Assembly (NCBI GenBank): GCA_010094025.1
Contig: ML991812.1
Coordinates: 206,764 to 270,763, forward strand
Origin: Viridothelium virens
Taxonomy: Eukaryota > Ascomycota > Dothideomycetes > Trypetheliales > Trypetheliaceae
DNA: 64,000 nucleotides
Reading direction: 5' to 3'
Below the pieces are notes generated by a model, which saw only the letters and a list, made by a program, of their open reading frames with translations, did no database searches and was not told where the DNA came from. Below, piece after piece: positions 56,901 to 64,000 of this stretch; positions within the stretch are counted from its first letter, which is position 1; each line of letters opens with the position of its first letter. The translations under genes and the position numbers were made by a program.

Positions 56901-57525
56901 CCGACAATGTATCAATTGGTGGTGTGTTGAGATTGCTTGCTTTCGGCTGTCGACAAAATGCCGGGTGTGTCTCTGGAGGAGGTTCCATATCTTTACTCAC
57001 AAGCGCTGGAGATGGTGTCTTTGCTGACTGGCTCCTGGGACTTTCCACGATTGCCGAAAGTCGACTAACGACCTTGAATTTCTTGAGGGGTATGGACTTG
57101 GCTCCTAAAGAACGTTTTCGCTTCGGTGACGTGTGTTGAGTTTTAGCTTTCTTCCGAGTCGGCAGAGGATACGAGACGAAAGCATTGCAGTTGCGGGCGT
57201 GGTCGACTAGAGGAGATTCTCCGAGATCTTCGTGCGAGAGAAGAGTACCCCATCCTTGGGTGGACGCGTAGGGAGGAAATAAATTTCGTCTCTGTGTCGA
57301 TCCAGGATGAGATGCGGCAGATAAAATGCCTTCGCGGACAGGCATTACTATCAAGTCCTGTTCGGTAAGAACCTCCATTGCTCGTTTGTGTTCCTTCCAG
57401 CGCTTTCGAAGTAGCCATGTTAGAAGTAGTGCGACTGCGAGAATCAAGACTCCGGATGGTACAACAATTGCAATGATCAGATGTTTCTGTGATACTGGCG
57501 CAAGATGGGGAGGATACTGGCGCAT
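53902..57525 (-). CDS. Large single-span membrane protein with long disordered cytosolic tail, unrecognised
   Basis: One exon encodes 1,207 residues from the ATG at 57525 (MRQYPPHLAPVSQKHL). An in-frame TTG nine bases upstream is not a likely start. One membrane span follows at about 14-38 (IIAIVVPSGVLILAVALLLT), then a basic RKRWKEHKR stop-transfer. There is no cleavable signal, so it is probably N-out/C-in. The remaining 1,160 residues are mostly disordered and rich in Ser and Pro, with NLS-like KTQHTSPKRKR. Near the C-terminus there are acidic (DDYDDYDEIDMAALEEEI) and charged helical segments (VNQARRSLALEMERRAQERE), and WGRWGAGNGNGE lies at the end. I do not recognise a family. It ends 220 bp from the ICln gene, convergent with it. 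Confidence 0.72.
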   Translation of the reverse strand: MRQYPPHLAPVSQKHLIIAIVVPSGVLILAVALLLTWLLRKRWKEHKRAMEVLTEQDLIVMPVREGILSAASHPGSTQRRNLFPPYASTQGWGTLLSHEDLGESPLVDHARNCNAFVSYPLPTRKKAKTQHTSPKRKRSLGAKSIPLKKFKVVSRLSAIVESPRSQSAKTPSPALVSKDMEPPPETHPAFCRQPKASNLNTPPIDTLSACPGSPAPDAVPSSAKKPKPLIAQVGVIDMDEKSVQSKCVGRSISTPIIFRSSPNDTLSENSSDRKHLQVHSRPRSFCGQLPSQVPRFPVPPLPQVHTVQKGMARSRSHYERSPSWHSMSSAESGCSSILGNSPAWKLRRMSKDCSWGSNLAHVKEGANRDLSRSIVRPEAQRQTSLMGEHWRLGRGPIHSNTAELDLESYTGNCLSRASSCSSLGGINLPFAQLKATDKTGIGRMSFRSSDHSAGSRPKSKIQNVRHSRSRVTLDGSPEERRDPALGNTSSDSLVFSRCVSDTSERSLRSTENAIHWEISGSSGKPSALKGSPGARKGNRRSNNVRISSLAPTVLGQENEVRMSSQISRSSEKPSKTTSFFQDDLLPGLGLPTMDKSIDVPVVSSSIASQKIQPKPLRTFLTSTSPTLLWTNHHHAESCIEKGDQELDCKPGEPSFSLNIPNFPIPTKDKKWATTMRLESPTRTPYCQTLSAKSIASSSPSARKSGKTLPESPLVPSYQFATADPDAPYDPAWPHLHISPNQLTGNSLDDLRSPSFSCPLPDISPSPQETIPTPRSSPTPNHQMSSHDNSSMLTHAPASSPSPPISPKSRPVSSNISFGNPFNSAPLHFQAPLDDAEPQRRQSESLALFPLGPSQEHHLQSPTTQLPILGALRAIPLGPRAQPPVPIRKSVEALRRMNSEAAGVDEDGEKRWRRLGREASPVLPGLGFLDGSADISCPSPAISEGGTWAGDLTMEDIPGPTPSRKMGKGVDHDDYDDYDEIDMAALEEEIVSGLEEAEALEREEAEARERLGLRLELDAYGTPSAQRGLSRSSTRQPLGGIPQGRSPAMSCVPEESPSTFLSAQHTKLPNNPTALTPAPKPKLTKGEQDRARDEDLDPDPEQEQQDNGRASANVWEDGERFWEETVNQARRSLALEMERRAQERESRLESERWEERARKGLGIAMINGQEGSAVGEKIWGRWGAGNGNGESSIQGTPRSLYDRDGFLR

Positions 57526-58855
57526 TTTCCGCAATCGCTATTTGGCTCCGCCCCCTGAGAATTTGCAATTCTGGAGGGTATTTCAAAGCAGCCGAAGAAA
57601 TCGGATGGCGGCGATGGAGCGGCAGTGTGTTGTCTGAAGCAGCTCATTGAAGCGACGATCTCTATCAATGTGGCCTGCGAAGTAGTGATGTTGTGATTCA
57701 GACATCAGGTATGCAAAAGCCGTCGTCGCCATGACAAGCGCGTCGGAATGCTTTTTTGGGTCACGTTTTTTGACATGTAAGGAGACTTCTAGTACACAAG
57801 TCTACCTGATAAAATTCAAATACACATTGCTGAAAGATTCGAGAGAAGAATAATGAGATACAGTGCCGAACCCACCGAATTGGTGAACGCATACCGTATT
57901 ACTAGGATCCTCACGGCTTCATTTTCAAGTCTTCAAATTTGACGAAGCATGTAAAGTGAGCAAATCTATACGTGTTGCCTAGCCTACCCTGGATTGAATG
58001 GAAAGCTAGAGTGCTTATGTTTGTGGGAAAGCTCGTCCCCAATGCTATGTGACGAGGGATTGCGCCTTCTTGAAAGCGTAGTGACAGTGCACGTTCTATT
58101 AGGGTTGTTTGGAAAGCAAAAGACGTCGGCGACTTGTGAAATCAGGAACGATTACTTCGCAACACGCCATAAATGCGGAGGATAGTTGCACTACTGCGGA
58201 GAAGGGCGAGGTGCTTTCGTATCTCAAGGTAGCCCGTCAAATTGATCGTACATAGGAAACGCCAGCGACCGTAGTAGAAAGTCTTTGGCACGAGAAACGG
58301 CGATCAGTAGGTAGCAAAGACCTTTATTCAACAAAAGAATGTAAGTTACCCGGGTGGCAGATGTTCAGACACGTGGGAGTAGAACCGTGATTGAATCAAC
58401 GCGTCATGCCTCTGGGAGACGGATGGGATTAGTGTTTCTTGGGCAATTTGTAATCTCCACTCAAGTGCCGACATTCTCAGCCTGGACTTTCGTTTCGCCT
58501 TCATAAGTTAACGACGCTTGATGCAAGATATCCACTTTCGGAAAACGGCCAGAAAGAAAATCCCTGTCGCAAAGGGCGAGGAATCTCCACCTATTCCATT
58601 GCGGCTTTTACAAACGACCATTTATAAAACTCGTCCCCTCCAAGGTGGCCCAGATCGTCGGATATCTCATCCTTGAGCAATTCGGTACAACATTGTCTGT
58701 GCTATTCTGAAGGCTGCCGCCAGCTAGCAATAAGATAAACCATAATCAAACTTCAATCCATTACCCGTGAATATACTACTTTCTTTTCCTCTAACTCTGC
58801 AACTTGGACAATTCCAAAGGAGCCCTGGTCCAGCACAGGACAACCCTCCCACAAA
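57526..58855. promoter_or_regulatory. Divergent intergenic region, 1.3 kb
   Basis: This lies between the large membrane protein and the dehydrogenase. Only short, unconvincing frames are visible. Confidence 0.45.
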
Positions 58856-59943
58856 ATGGATGGAGGATTAAATAAAGATGGCACGTTTGCGCAGGATAAC
58901 ACTGTTGCACCAAAGGGCGACCGCATCCTACCTCTTTTCTCTCTGAAAGGGAAGACCGCCATAATTTCTGGAGCAGGTGCTGGCATAGGTGCATCATTAT
59001 TTGTTCCACATCTCCTGCATTTCATACTGAAGCTTTCACAGGCCTTGCTGTTGCTCAAGCTCTTGCTGAAGCTGGAGCAAACGTTGCAATATGGTACTAC
59101 AGCAACAAGAACGCCCTTGACCGTGCAGCTGAGATTGAGAAGGACTATGGCGTCACCTGTGCGTTCCGCAGCCAAGTGTAGTAGTCCGAAAAGCTCACAA
59201 GCCGTACAGGCAAGGCTTACCAAATCGATGCCACGGATGTCGAGCAAGTCAAGAAGGTCACTCACCAGAGCGTTAAAGACCTGAATGGCCGACTTGACAT
59301 CTTCATCGCAAACGCGGGAATCCCATGGACCCAAGGACCTGCGCTTGATGGCCAGATTTCACACTATCACAAAGTCGTAGCAACCGATTTAGATAGCGTG
59401 TTCTATTGTGGAGTTGCTGCCGCCGAGCATTGGAGGAGACAATGGAAAGAAGGTACTGACCTAAACGGCAAGAAGCTAGAGAACTATACCTACGGTAGCT
59501 TTGTTGCGACTGCTTCCATGAGCGGGCATATTACAAATATTCCTCAATTACAAGCAGCATATAACGCCGCCAAGGCCGGGGTCAGCCATCTTTGTAGGCA
59601 TCTCAACTCAAGACCATTGACGACTTGAGAAGACTGACCGCCTTCTAGGCAAAAGTTTCGCTGTGGAATGGGTAAAGTTTGCTCGCTCGAATGCTGTGTC
59701 TCCCGGCTACATCGCCACAGAGATCTCTGACTTCGTTCCGCCGGAGACGAAAAGAATCTGGAGGAGCAAGATCCCAATGGGGTAAGTCTGGGGTTCGAAA
59801 CTGTGACGCAACAGCTAACAAGTTGTAGTCGCGAAGGGGAGGCTTCGGAGCTCAAAGGAGCTTTCCTATACCTGGCTTCGGATGCGGCAAGTTACACAAC
59901 TGGCTGTGACATCATTGTAGATGGTGGTTATACCTTGCCTTGA
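58856..59943 (+). CDS. Short-chain dehydrogenase/reductase (sorbose/xylulose reductase-like)
   Basis: Five exons (58856-58988, 59042-59158, 59210-59593, 59649-59781, 59829-59943) encode 293 residues, and all junctions keep phase. The cofactor loop reads SGAGAGIG after GKTAIIS, NAG is present in [14 protein letters not shown], the Ser region reads [13 protein letters not shown], and the catalytic YxxxK is YNAAKAG. The end has [15 protein letters not shown] and [15 protein letters not shown], typical of classical SDRs. [20 protein letters not shown] after the second beta strand is common in the NADPH-dependent sorbose reductase/mannitol dehydrogenase group of fungi. A polyol or sugar substrate is likely but not proven. 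The N-terminal 30 residues precede the fold as in those relatives. Confidence 0.92.
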
Positions 59944-62231
59944 GTGTTCGAAAGAAATCGCTGCATATAATCAAGCAATACGGGAGAATGGTGGCAAAAA
60001 ATTCTGGGTTTAAAAATAGATAGAAGGCACGGAATTTTGAAGACTAAGATAGCATGGGATGCAGAGAGCGAAAATCGCTTGAGATCTTGAATTCAAAGGC
60101 ACGTGTGTGTGGGACAATGAGGTGCAGTAACGAGAACCACACCGTCTTAGGTACCGCGCTGCGCCACTGCAAGCTTACCCTCGAGCTCGGAATCGTTGCT
60201 GATTTTTTTTTTCTGCAACCTCGTGCTCTTTGGCTTTTTTTTTTTCTTTTTTTTCTTCTTCTTCTTTCTCTCGTTTCCCTCCTTGTGCTTTTCAAAAGTA
60301 CCCGATCCAGGAACTTCCATTCCAGTACCCTGGCACGCCTGGCACCACGTCTCACATTGTTCTCGGTCCCTCAACACAGCGCATGATTAGCTTGAAGGGC
60401 AATTGCAGATACATTGAGATAATGGCACCAATACCTTTGGCGGCACGGGAGCCCACCGACACGGAACGTGCCGTCATGTTTTAAACAAGGTGTATCAGTG
60501 ATGTCCCAATGCAGCGCGTAGTGGAGTGGACAAAGTTCAAAAATAGCATTAGATGGCCAAGCATTCGCATAACGCCGGCAGAAAAAAAAGTTCTTACATT
60601 ACACCCATTTCCTGATCGGTGGTTTTGATAATTGATCTCAGAGGCGTATGCAAGCGAATATTTAGTACAGTATCGAACAATCTTCTTTCTCGAAGGTGTA
60701 CAAAAGACATTCCTCCTACCATAAGCAGTACCTATACGGGCCGATAGAAAGCCATGACCGCCACATGTCAGCGCCAGCCGTGAGCTTATTGATCCTGCAC
60801 CGCTCTGTCAAGACTAATATTTTTATCTTGAGATGAACTGTGATGGACGTACCTCGAGCCAAGGTCCCCATCCTGGGTCGTACCCGAAGCCGGATGGGTA
60901 GATGGGCGAGGCAGCATTACTCGGCGTTCTGGTGGGTGCATCCTTAGGAGCCCGTGATCCTGCCACCTGCAGCCCCAGTAGAATCTGATGCAACGCAATA
61001 TCAAGGTTACCGTGCAAGGGTCCTACCTTGGACTTTGCCGCCAAAACAAGGTCGAGTTGCGAAAAAGGCAATCAACATATGACGCTCTGCGAGGACCTTG
61101 CAAAACGTCATCCACGCGCAATTGACATGCTGTGACTATGCGCTAGAAGACTACAGAATTGCCAATCTCCCGATCTCATTGAAATGACCTATCTTCCGTT
61201 CGAGGAGAAGAGGCCGAGAGTGGGCAGGGGCTGGCGGCCAAACGGGCCAAGCAAGGCTCGAAGATGATTTAGAGCCCGCCGGCGGGTCCACAAGATGACA
61301 CCATCGAGCGCGGGCTGGGCGGCTTGCAACCTCGTTGATTGAGGAGCCCAGGCCTGATGCTGTCCTTCGCTGCTAGCTGAGGGCACAGGGGAGATCCGGT
61401 GCGGAGGCTTCCTCAATTTTCCAGTTATCAACCCTATCAACCCAGCCATCCCGCATCGTGATAGCTGTCGTGCATGGTCGCATTGAATCAGTTCTGCGCG
61501 GCGTAGTGAGGAGAAGCGAAGATCCACAGCGCATACGTGTGCTTTGAGAGATAGCTGGTAAGCATGCTCCCCGCCCACCGCTTGATTGGAACAACCGGAA
61601 AGCCTCCCGCTGCAGCTTAAGCTACCTCAAGAACACCATGGCCGTATCCAGGTGTGCCAGGCCGTATCTCGCCCCTCAGCGCCCAGCTAAGGCACTCCTT
61701 CAGCCCTCAAGCTCGCCTGGTTCCAGAGCAAGCTCGTGAAAGATGGTGACCGGAGGCTGACTGTCTGTCGTAGTGAGCGCCAACAAAGCAAGCTTGCCCC
61801 ATCATCCTTCTGCATGCGTTACCCTGCGTCCACCGAAGCACTAAACATATTCGAGACTTTGGCTTAAGTCCCATCTCTTCCATCTACTTGAGTCTCTGAT
61901 ACTTGAGTCTCTGGCGGCCCAGTATACCAACTCCTGCTGAGTCCTGCGGATCCCTCCTCCACCAAGTCTCAAACACGTTGGTCCCTCCTTCGAAACAAGC
62001 CAGTTTGCGCCCTCGACTCGGCCCATTATATCTTACCATATCGCACTTGCACCAGCTTTTCTCAGGATACCCCTCAGCGTGAACGTTTGTCGACTGTAGG
62101 ATTGCACCATCGTCCCGCGTGCATATACCTCTGCGTTGGTATCTTTTTGCCCTGCATCTTCCCGTCTTTGCCCGCTTTAGCCTGTACGCAACCGAATATA
62201 TTCAGACTTCCGGCACCAAACAAACCTCTCC
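59944..62231. other. Gene-poor 2.3 kb stretch
   Basis: It contains a T-rich, pyrimidine tract (60205-60290), a possible small gene on the minus strand (60716-61070) and the leader of the following gene. The remainder, including the GC-rich part at 61180-61700, shows nothing recognisable. Confidence 0.45.
60716..61000 (-). CDS. Possible small gene, 5' end unresolved
   Basis: A minus-strand frame reads VAGSRAPKDAPTRTPSNAAS, then PIYPSGFGYDPGWGPWLE, and stops being sensible at a donor GTACGT at 60852. Splicing to an acceptor at 60785 (67-nt intron) continues with LTAGADMWRSWLSIGPYRYC and ends at a TAG (60716). The composition and the good intron make it look like real coding sequence. No in-frame ATG was found near the 5' side, and an upstream intron (GTAGGACC to GCATCAG, about 60992-61032) may join a further exon, so the start given is only approximate. 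It could also be a relic. No family is recognised. Confidence 0.35.
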
Positions 62232-63425
62232 ATGTCCACGACAATGGTAGACCGCCCAATGGCGCAGTATCAAGTCCCGCATCGAAAGCCGCTTCCGTCC
62301 CAGCTTGCACAACGGCAGCCGCAGCATTCACCGAACCTGCCACCTTCAAATACCACCGCACCTCAACATCAACACTCTCGAACGGCCTCCTCGGGAATCA
62401 TGCCGCCCATCACCGCTCAAAACCCTTACCAACAAAATAATATGCAGCAATTCAATACCACAACCCGCCGTACCCTCTCCAATGCCACCTCCTCCACCTC
62501 CTCCACCGGCACAGGCGGAAACACCGCGAACCCGAGTCTCAACCGACAAAACACCTCCAACAGCTTCAACCACGTCCTCCGACGCAGCACCTCCTCCCGC
62601 TCGACCGCGACGAACCCCCGACCCGACTCCTACGTCGCGCTAATGCGCAAGCAAAAAGCCACCGTGTGGTGCGACCGCGCGCAGCACGAAGACCCACGAC
62701 TCGCGGCCGCCGTCCGCGCCGCCAAAGCGCGCGCCGTCCAGGACCTCAGCGGCGGCGGCAACTACTACGGCGGAGGCACGGGGTCGCGGTCGAGCACGGG
62801 GTCGAGCGGGACGGGCGGCGGCGGCGGCCTCCGCAGCAAGATCCGACATCATGGCGCGCAGAAGGCGACGACGTATAACCCGACGGCGAACATGACGCAC
62901 GCGGGCGCGTCGGTGCCGATGCGGCTGAGTGCCAGCGAGGTGGATGAGGGCGATAGCGATGATGTTGCTGCTACCGCGCCGGATAGTCACTATGTCACGG
63001 CGGCGGGGGTGGTGCGGAGGGGCGAGCATCAGAGGACGGGGAGTGGGCGGAGTTCGGTGGGGTCGGGCAGGAGGGTCGCGTCGTATGGGCATGGGAGGTT
63101 TAGTCAGGGGAGCACGCCGCCGAATGAGCCGATGGGTGATTTGGCGGAGGAGACGCCCGTTCCTGAGGATTATCAGCCGAGGCATGGGGACTACTTTAGC
63201 AATACGAGCGGGACGGGGCTCAGTGGGGGGAGTGGAAGTAGTAGTGAGACGCGGGAGAATAGCTTTGGTGGTGTTGGGAATATACCGCAGAGGGTAGGGC
63301 CACCAGAGGGGAAGAAGACAGAAGATGAGTTAAGGAGACGGGGAAGCGTTGATGATCGGTCCATGACCTTGAGTGGTATGGGCGTGGGCAGGCTTGTTGT
63401 TGCGAACCCTGATTTGAGCGACTGA
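62232..63425 (+). CDS. Low-complexity fungal protein with short conserved-looking core
   Basis: One exon encodes 397 residues. It is Ser/Thr/Gly/Gln-rich and largely disordered. The only compact block lies at about 130-165: PDSYVALMRKQKATVWCDRA with QHEDPRLAAAVRAAKARAVQ, which looks like an amphipathic helix and probably the conserved part. Later segments are Ser/Gly-rich with several acidic patches (SASEVDEGDSDDVAA) and PEGKKTEDELRRRGSVDDRS near the end. There is no signal or membrane span. I do not assign a function. The upstream leader is pyrimidine-rich, and the ATG at 62232 gives MSTTMVDRPMAQYQ; the codon usage is much more GC-rich than in the neighbouring SDR gene. Confidence 0.68.
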   Translation: MSTTMVDRPMAQYQVPHRKPLPSQLAQRQPQHSPNLPPSNTTAPQHQHSRTASSGIMPPITAQNPYQQNNMQQFNTTTRRTLSNATSSTSSTGTGGNTANPSLNRQNTSNSFNHVLRRSTSSRSTATNPRPDSYVALMRKQKATVWCDRAQHEDPRLAAAVRAAKARAVQDLSGGGNYYGGGTGSRSSTGSSGTGGGGGLRSKIRHHGAQKATTYNPTANMTHAGASVPMRLSASEVDEGDSDDVAATAPDSHYVTAAGVVRRGEHQRTGSGRSSVGSGRRVASYGHGRFSQGSTPPNEPMGDLAEETPVPEDYQPRHGDYFSNTSGTGLSGGSGSSSETRENSFGGVGNIPQRVGPPEGKKTEDELRRRGSVDDRSMTLSGMGVGRLVVANPDLSD

Positions 63426-64000
63426 GTTCGGACTTGATCTAATGAATCTTTCAGGATTGTGATGGACTATGTGATGGTTCGAATCATCTATGGATTTTTG
63501 AGGTCTCCTTTTTGCTCAATTTTCTTAGCTGCTGCATATACTGGCATACTCTGAGGAGCCGGCCTCACAATCGATCTCTATGAAAAGAAATCATCTGCTC
63601 TTTCCCCAACAATTCTCTACATAATCATCCTGCAGAACTACTTCGGTGGACGTGCGTAATTGCCCATATGCATCGGTTGACAGATAATATAAAGATACTC
63701 TGGGATTGTTTCCTTTGAAGTCTCAATCTGATTTATCTATTTTTAGACCCAGCTGTTTTCTTGTATAACACCGCATAAGGGAGAGTGATCAGTGATGTTT
63801 GTCTTAGGAGACATTCGGAGCTTTGCTTAGACCACATTGTACAAACGACAGGCTGGACAGATGTACCGCAGGTGTGCTCCTGAGATGGATGTGGTATCAG
63901 CACAAGGAGTTCGGCGGTTGGACCTCAAGGCCAATAAGCCTCGACTGCTAAGGAGATTCCAATATTTCGGATCAAACTGCACAGCGTAGAGACCAGAAAC
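63426..64000. other. Right-edge intergenic, 575 bp
   Basis: No open frame of interest, repeat or RNA gene was recognised up to the window edge. Confidence 0.5.

Noticed and set aside
60205-60290. Poly-T tract as transposon tail
   Set aside because: The T-rich run is pyrimidine-mixed, with no element body, target duplication or reverse-transcriptase frame beside it.
63470-63490. B-box-like GGTTCGAATC
   Set aside because: No A-box or stems upstream; an isolated match.

Overview
This window is nuclear DNA of a filamentous ascomycete (Pezizomycotina). Genes are interrupted by many short GT-AG introns, mostly 46-95 nt with CTAAC/CTGAC-like branch points. The gene content is fungal: RTT109, a GH-rich LCL2, an RNase III-like mitochondrial L15 protein, CFD1, a histidine-acid phytase, a fungal rhodopsin-domain membrane protein, a fungal ceramide glucosyltransferase, and a SesB/CorA-like protein. 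Class cannot be fixed from the sequence; Leotiomycetes or Dothideomycetes would both fit. I see no tRNA, rRNA, CRISPR array or intact transposon.

Layout. Left end (1-10 kb): a SesB-like/CorA-like protein running off the edge (-), a membrane-anchored phytase (-), a WW-domain protein (+) and a CorA-type metal transporter (-). 10-17 kb: CFD1 (+), then a 1,668-residue Ser/Pro/Ile-rich secreted repeat protein (+). 17-26 kb: a peroxisomal-type acyl-CoA/4-coumarate ligase (+), a multi-span membrane protein with a disordered tail (+) facing a ceramide glucosyltransferase (-), and an allantoate/nicotinate-type MFS transporter (+). 27-34 kb: TAF12 (+), a rhodopsin-domain protein (-) and the AP-1 mu subunit (+). 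34-38 kb: one unrecognised acidic protein (-), then 2.6 kb without a convincing gene but with twin perfect hairpins. 38-42 kb: NOB1 (+) convergent with NOP10 (-), divergent from LCL2 (+). 42-47.7 kb: three ~145-bp tandem repeats, a repeat-rich coiled-coil protein (-), and gene-poor DNA. 47.7-54 kb: RTT109 (-) and mitochondrial L15 (+) share a 245-bp divergent promoter, followed by a small unrecognised protein and an ICln/Lot5 protein. 54-64 kb: a 1,207-residue single-span membrane protein (-), a short-chain dehydrogenase (+), a possible small gene (-) and a conserved-looking disordered protein (+).

Most genes are independent housekeeping functions: transcription (TAF12), chromatin (RTT109), ribosome and rRNA maturation (NOB1, NOP10, mL57/L15), Fe-S assembly (CFD1) and trafficking (AP-1 mu). 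No biosynthetic cluster is evident. The accessory features most worth a second look are the SesB-like protein with Asn at the nucleophile position, the NOP10 gene whose splice signals predict a long charged extension, the repeat/coiled-coil protein beside a minisatellite, and the large repeat adhesin. All exon coordinates below were built by hand from splice motifs and reading phase; none is supported by transcript data here.
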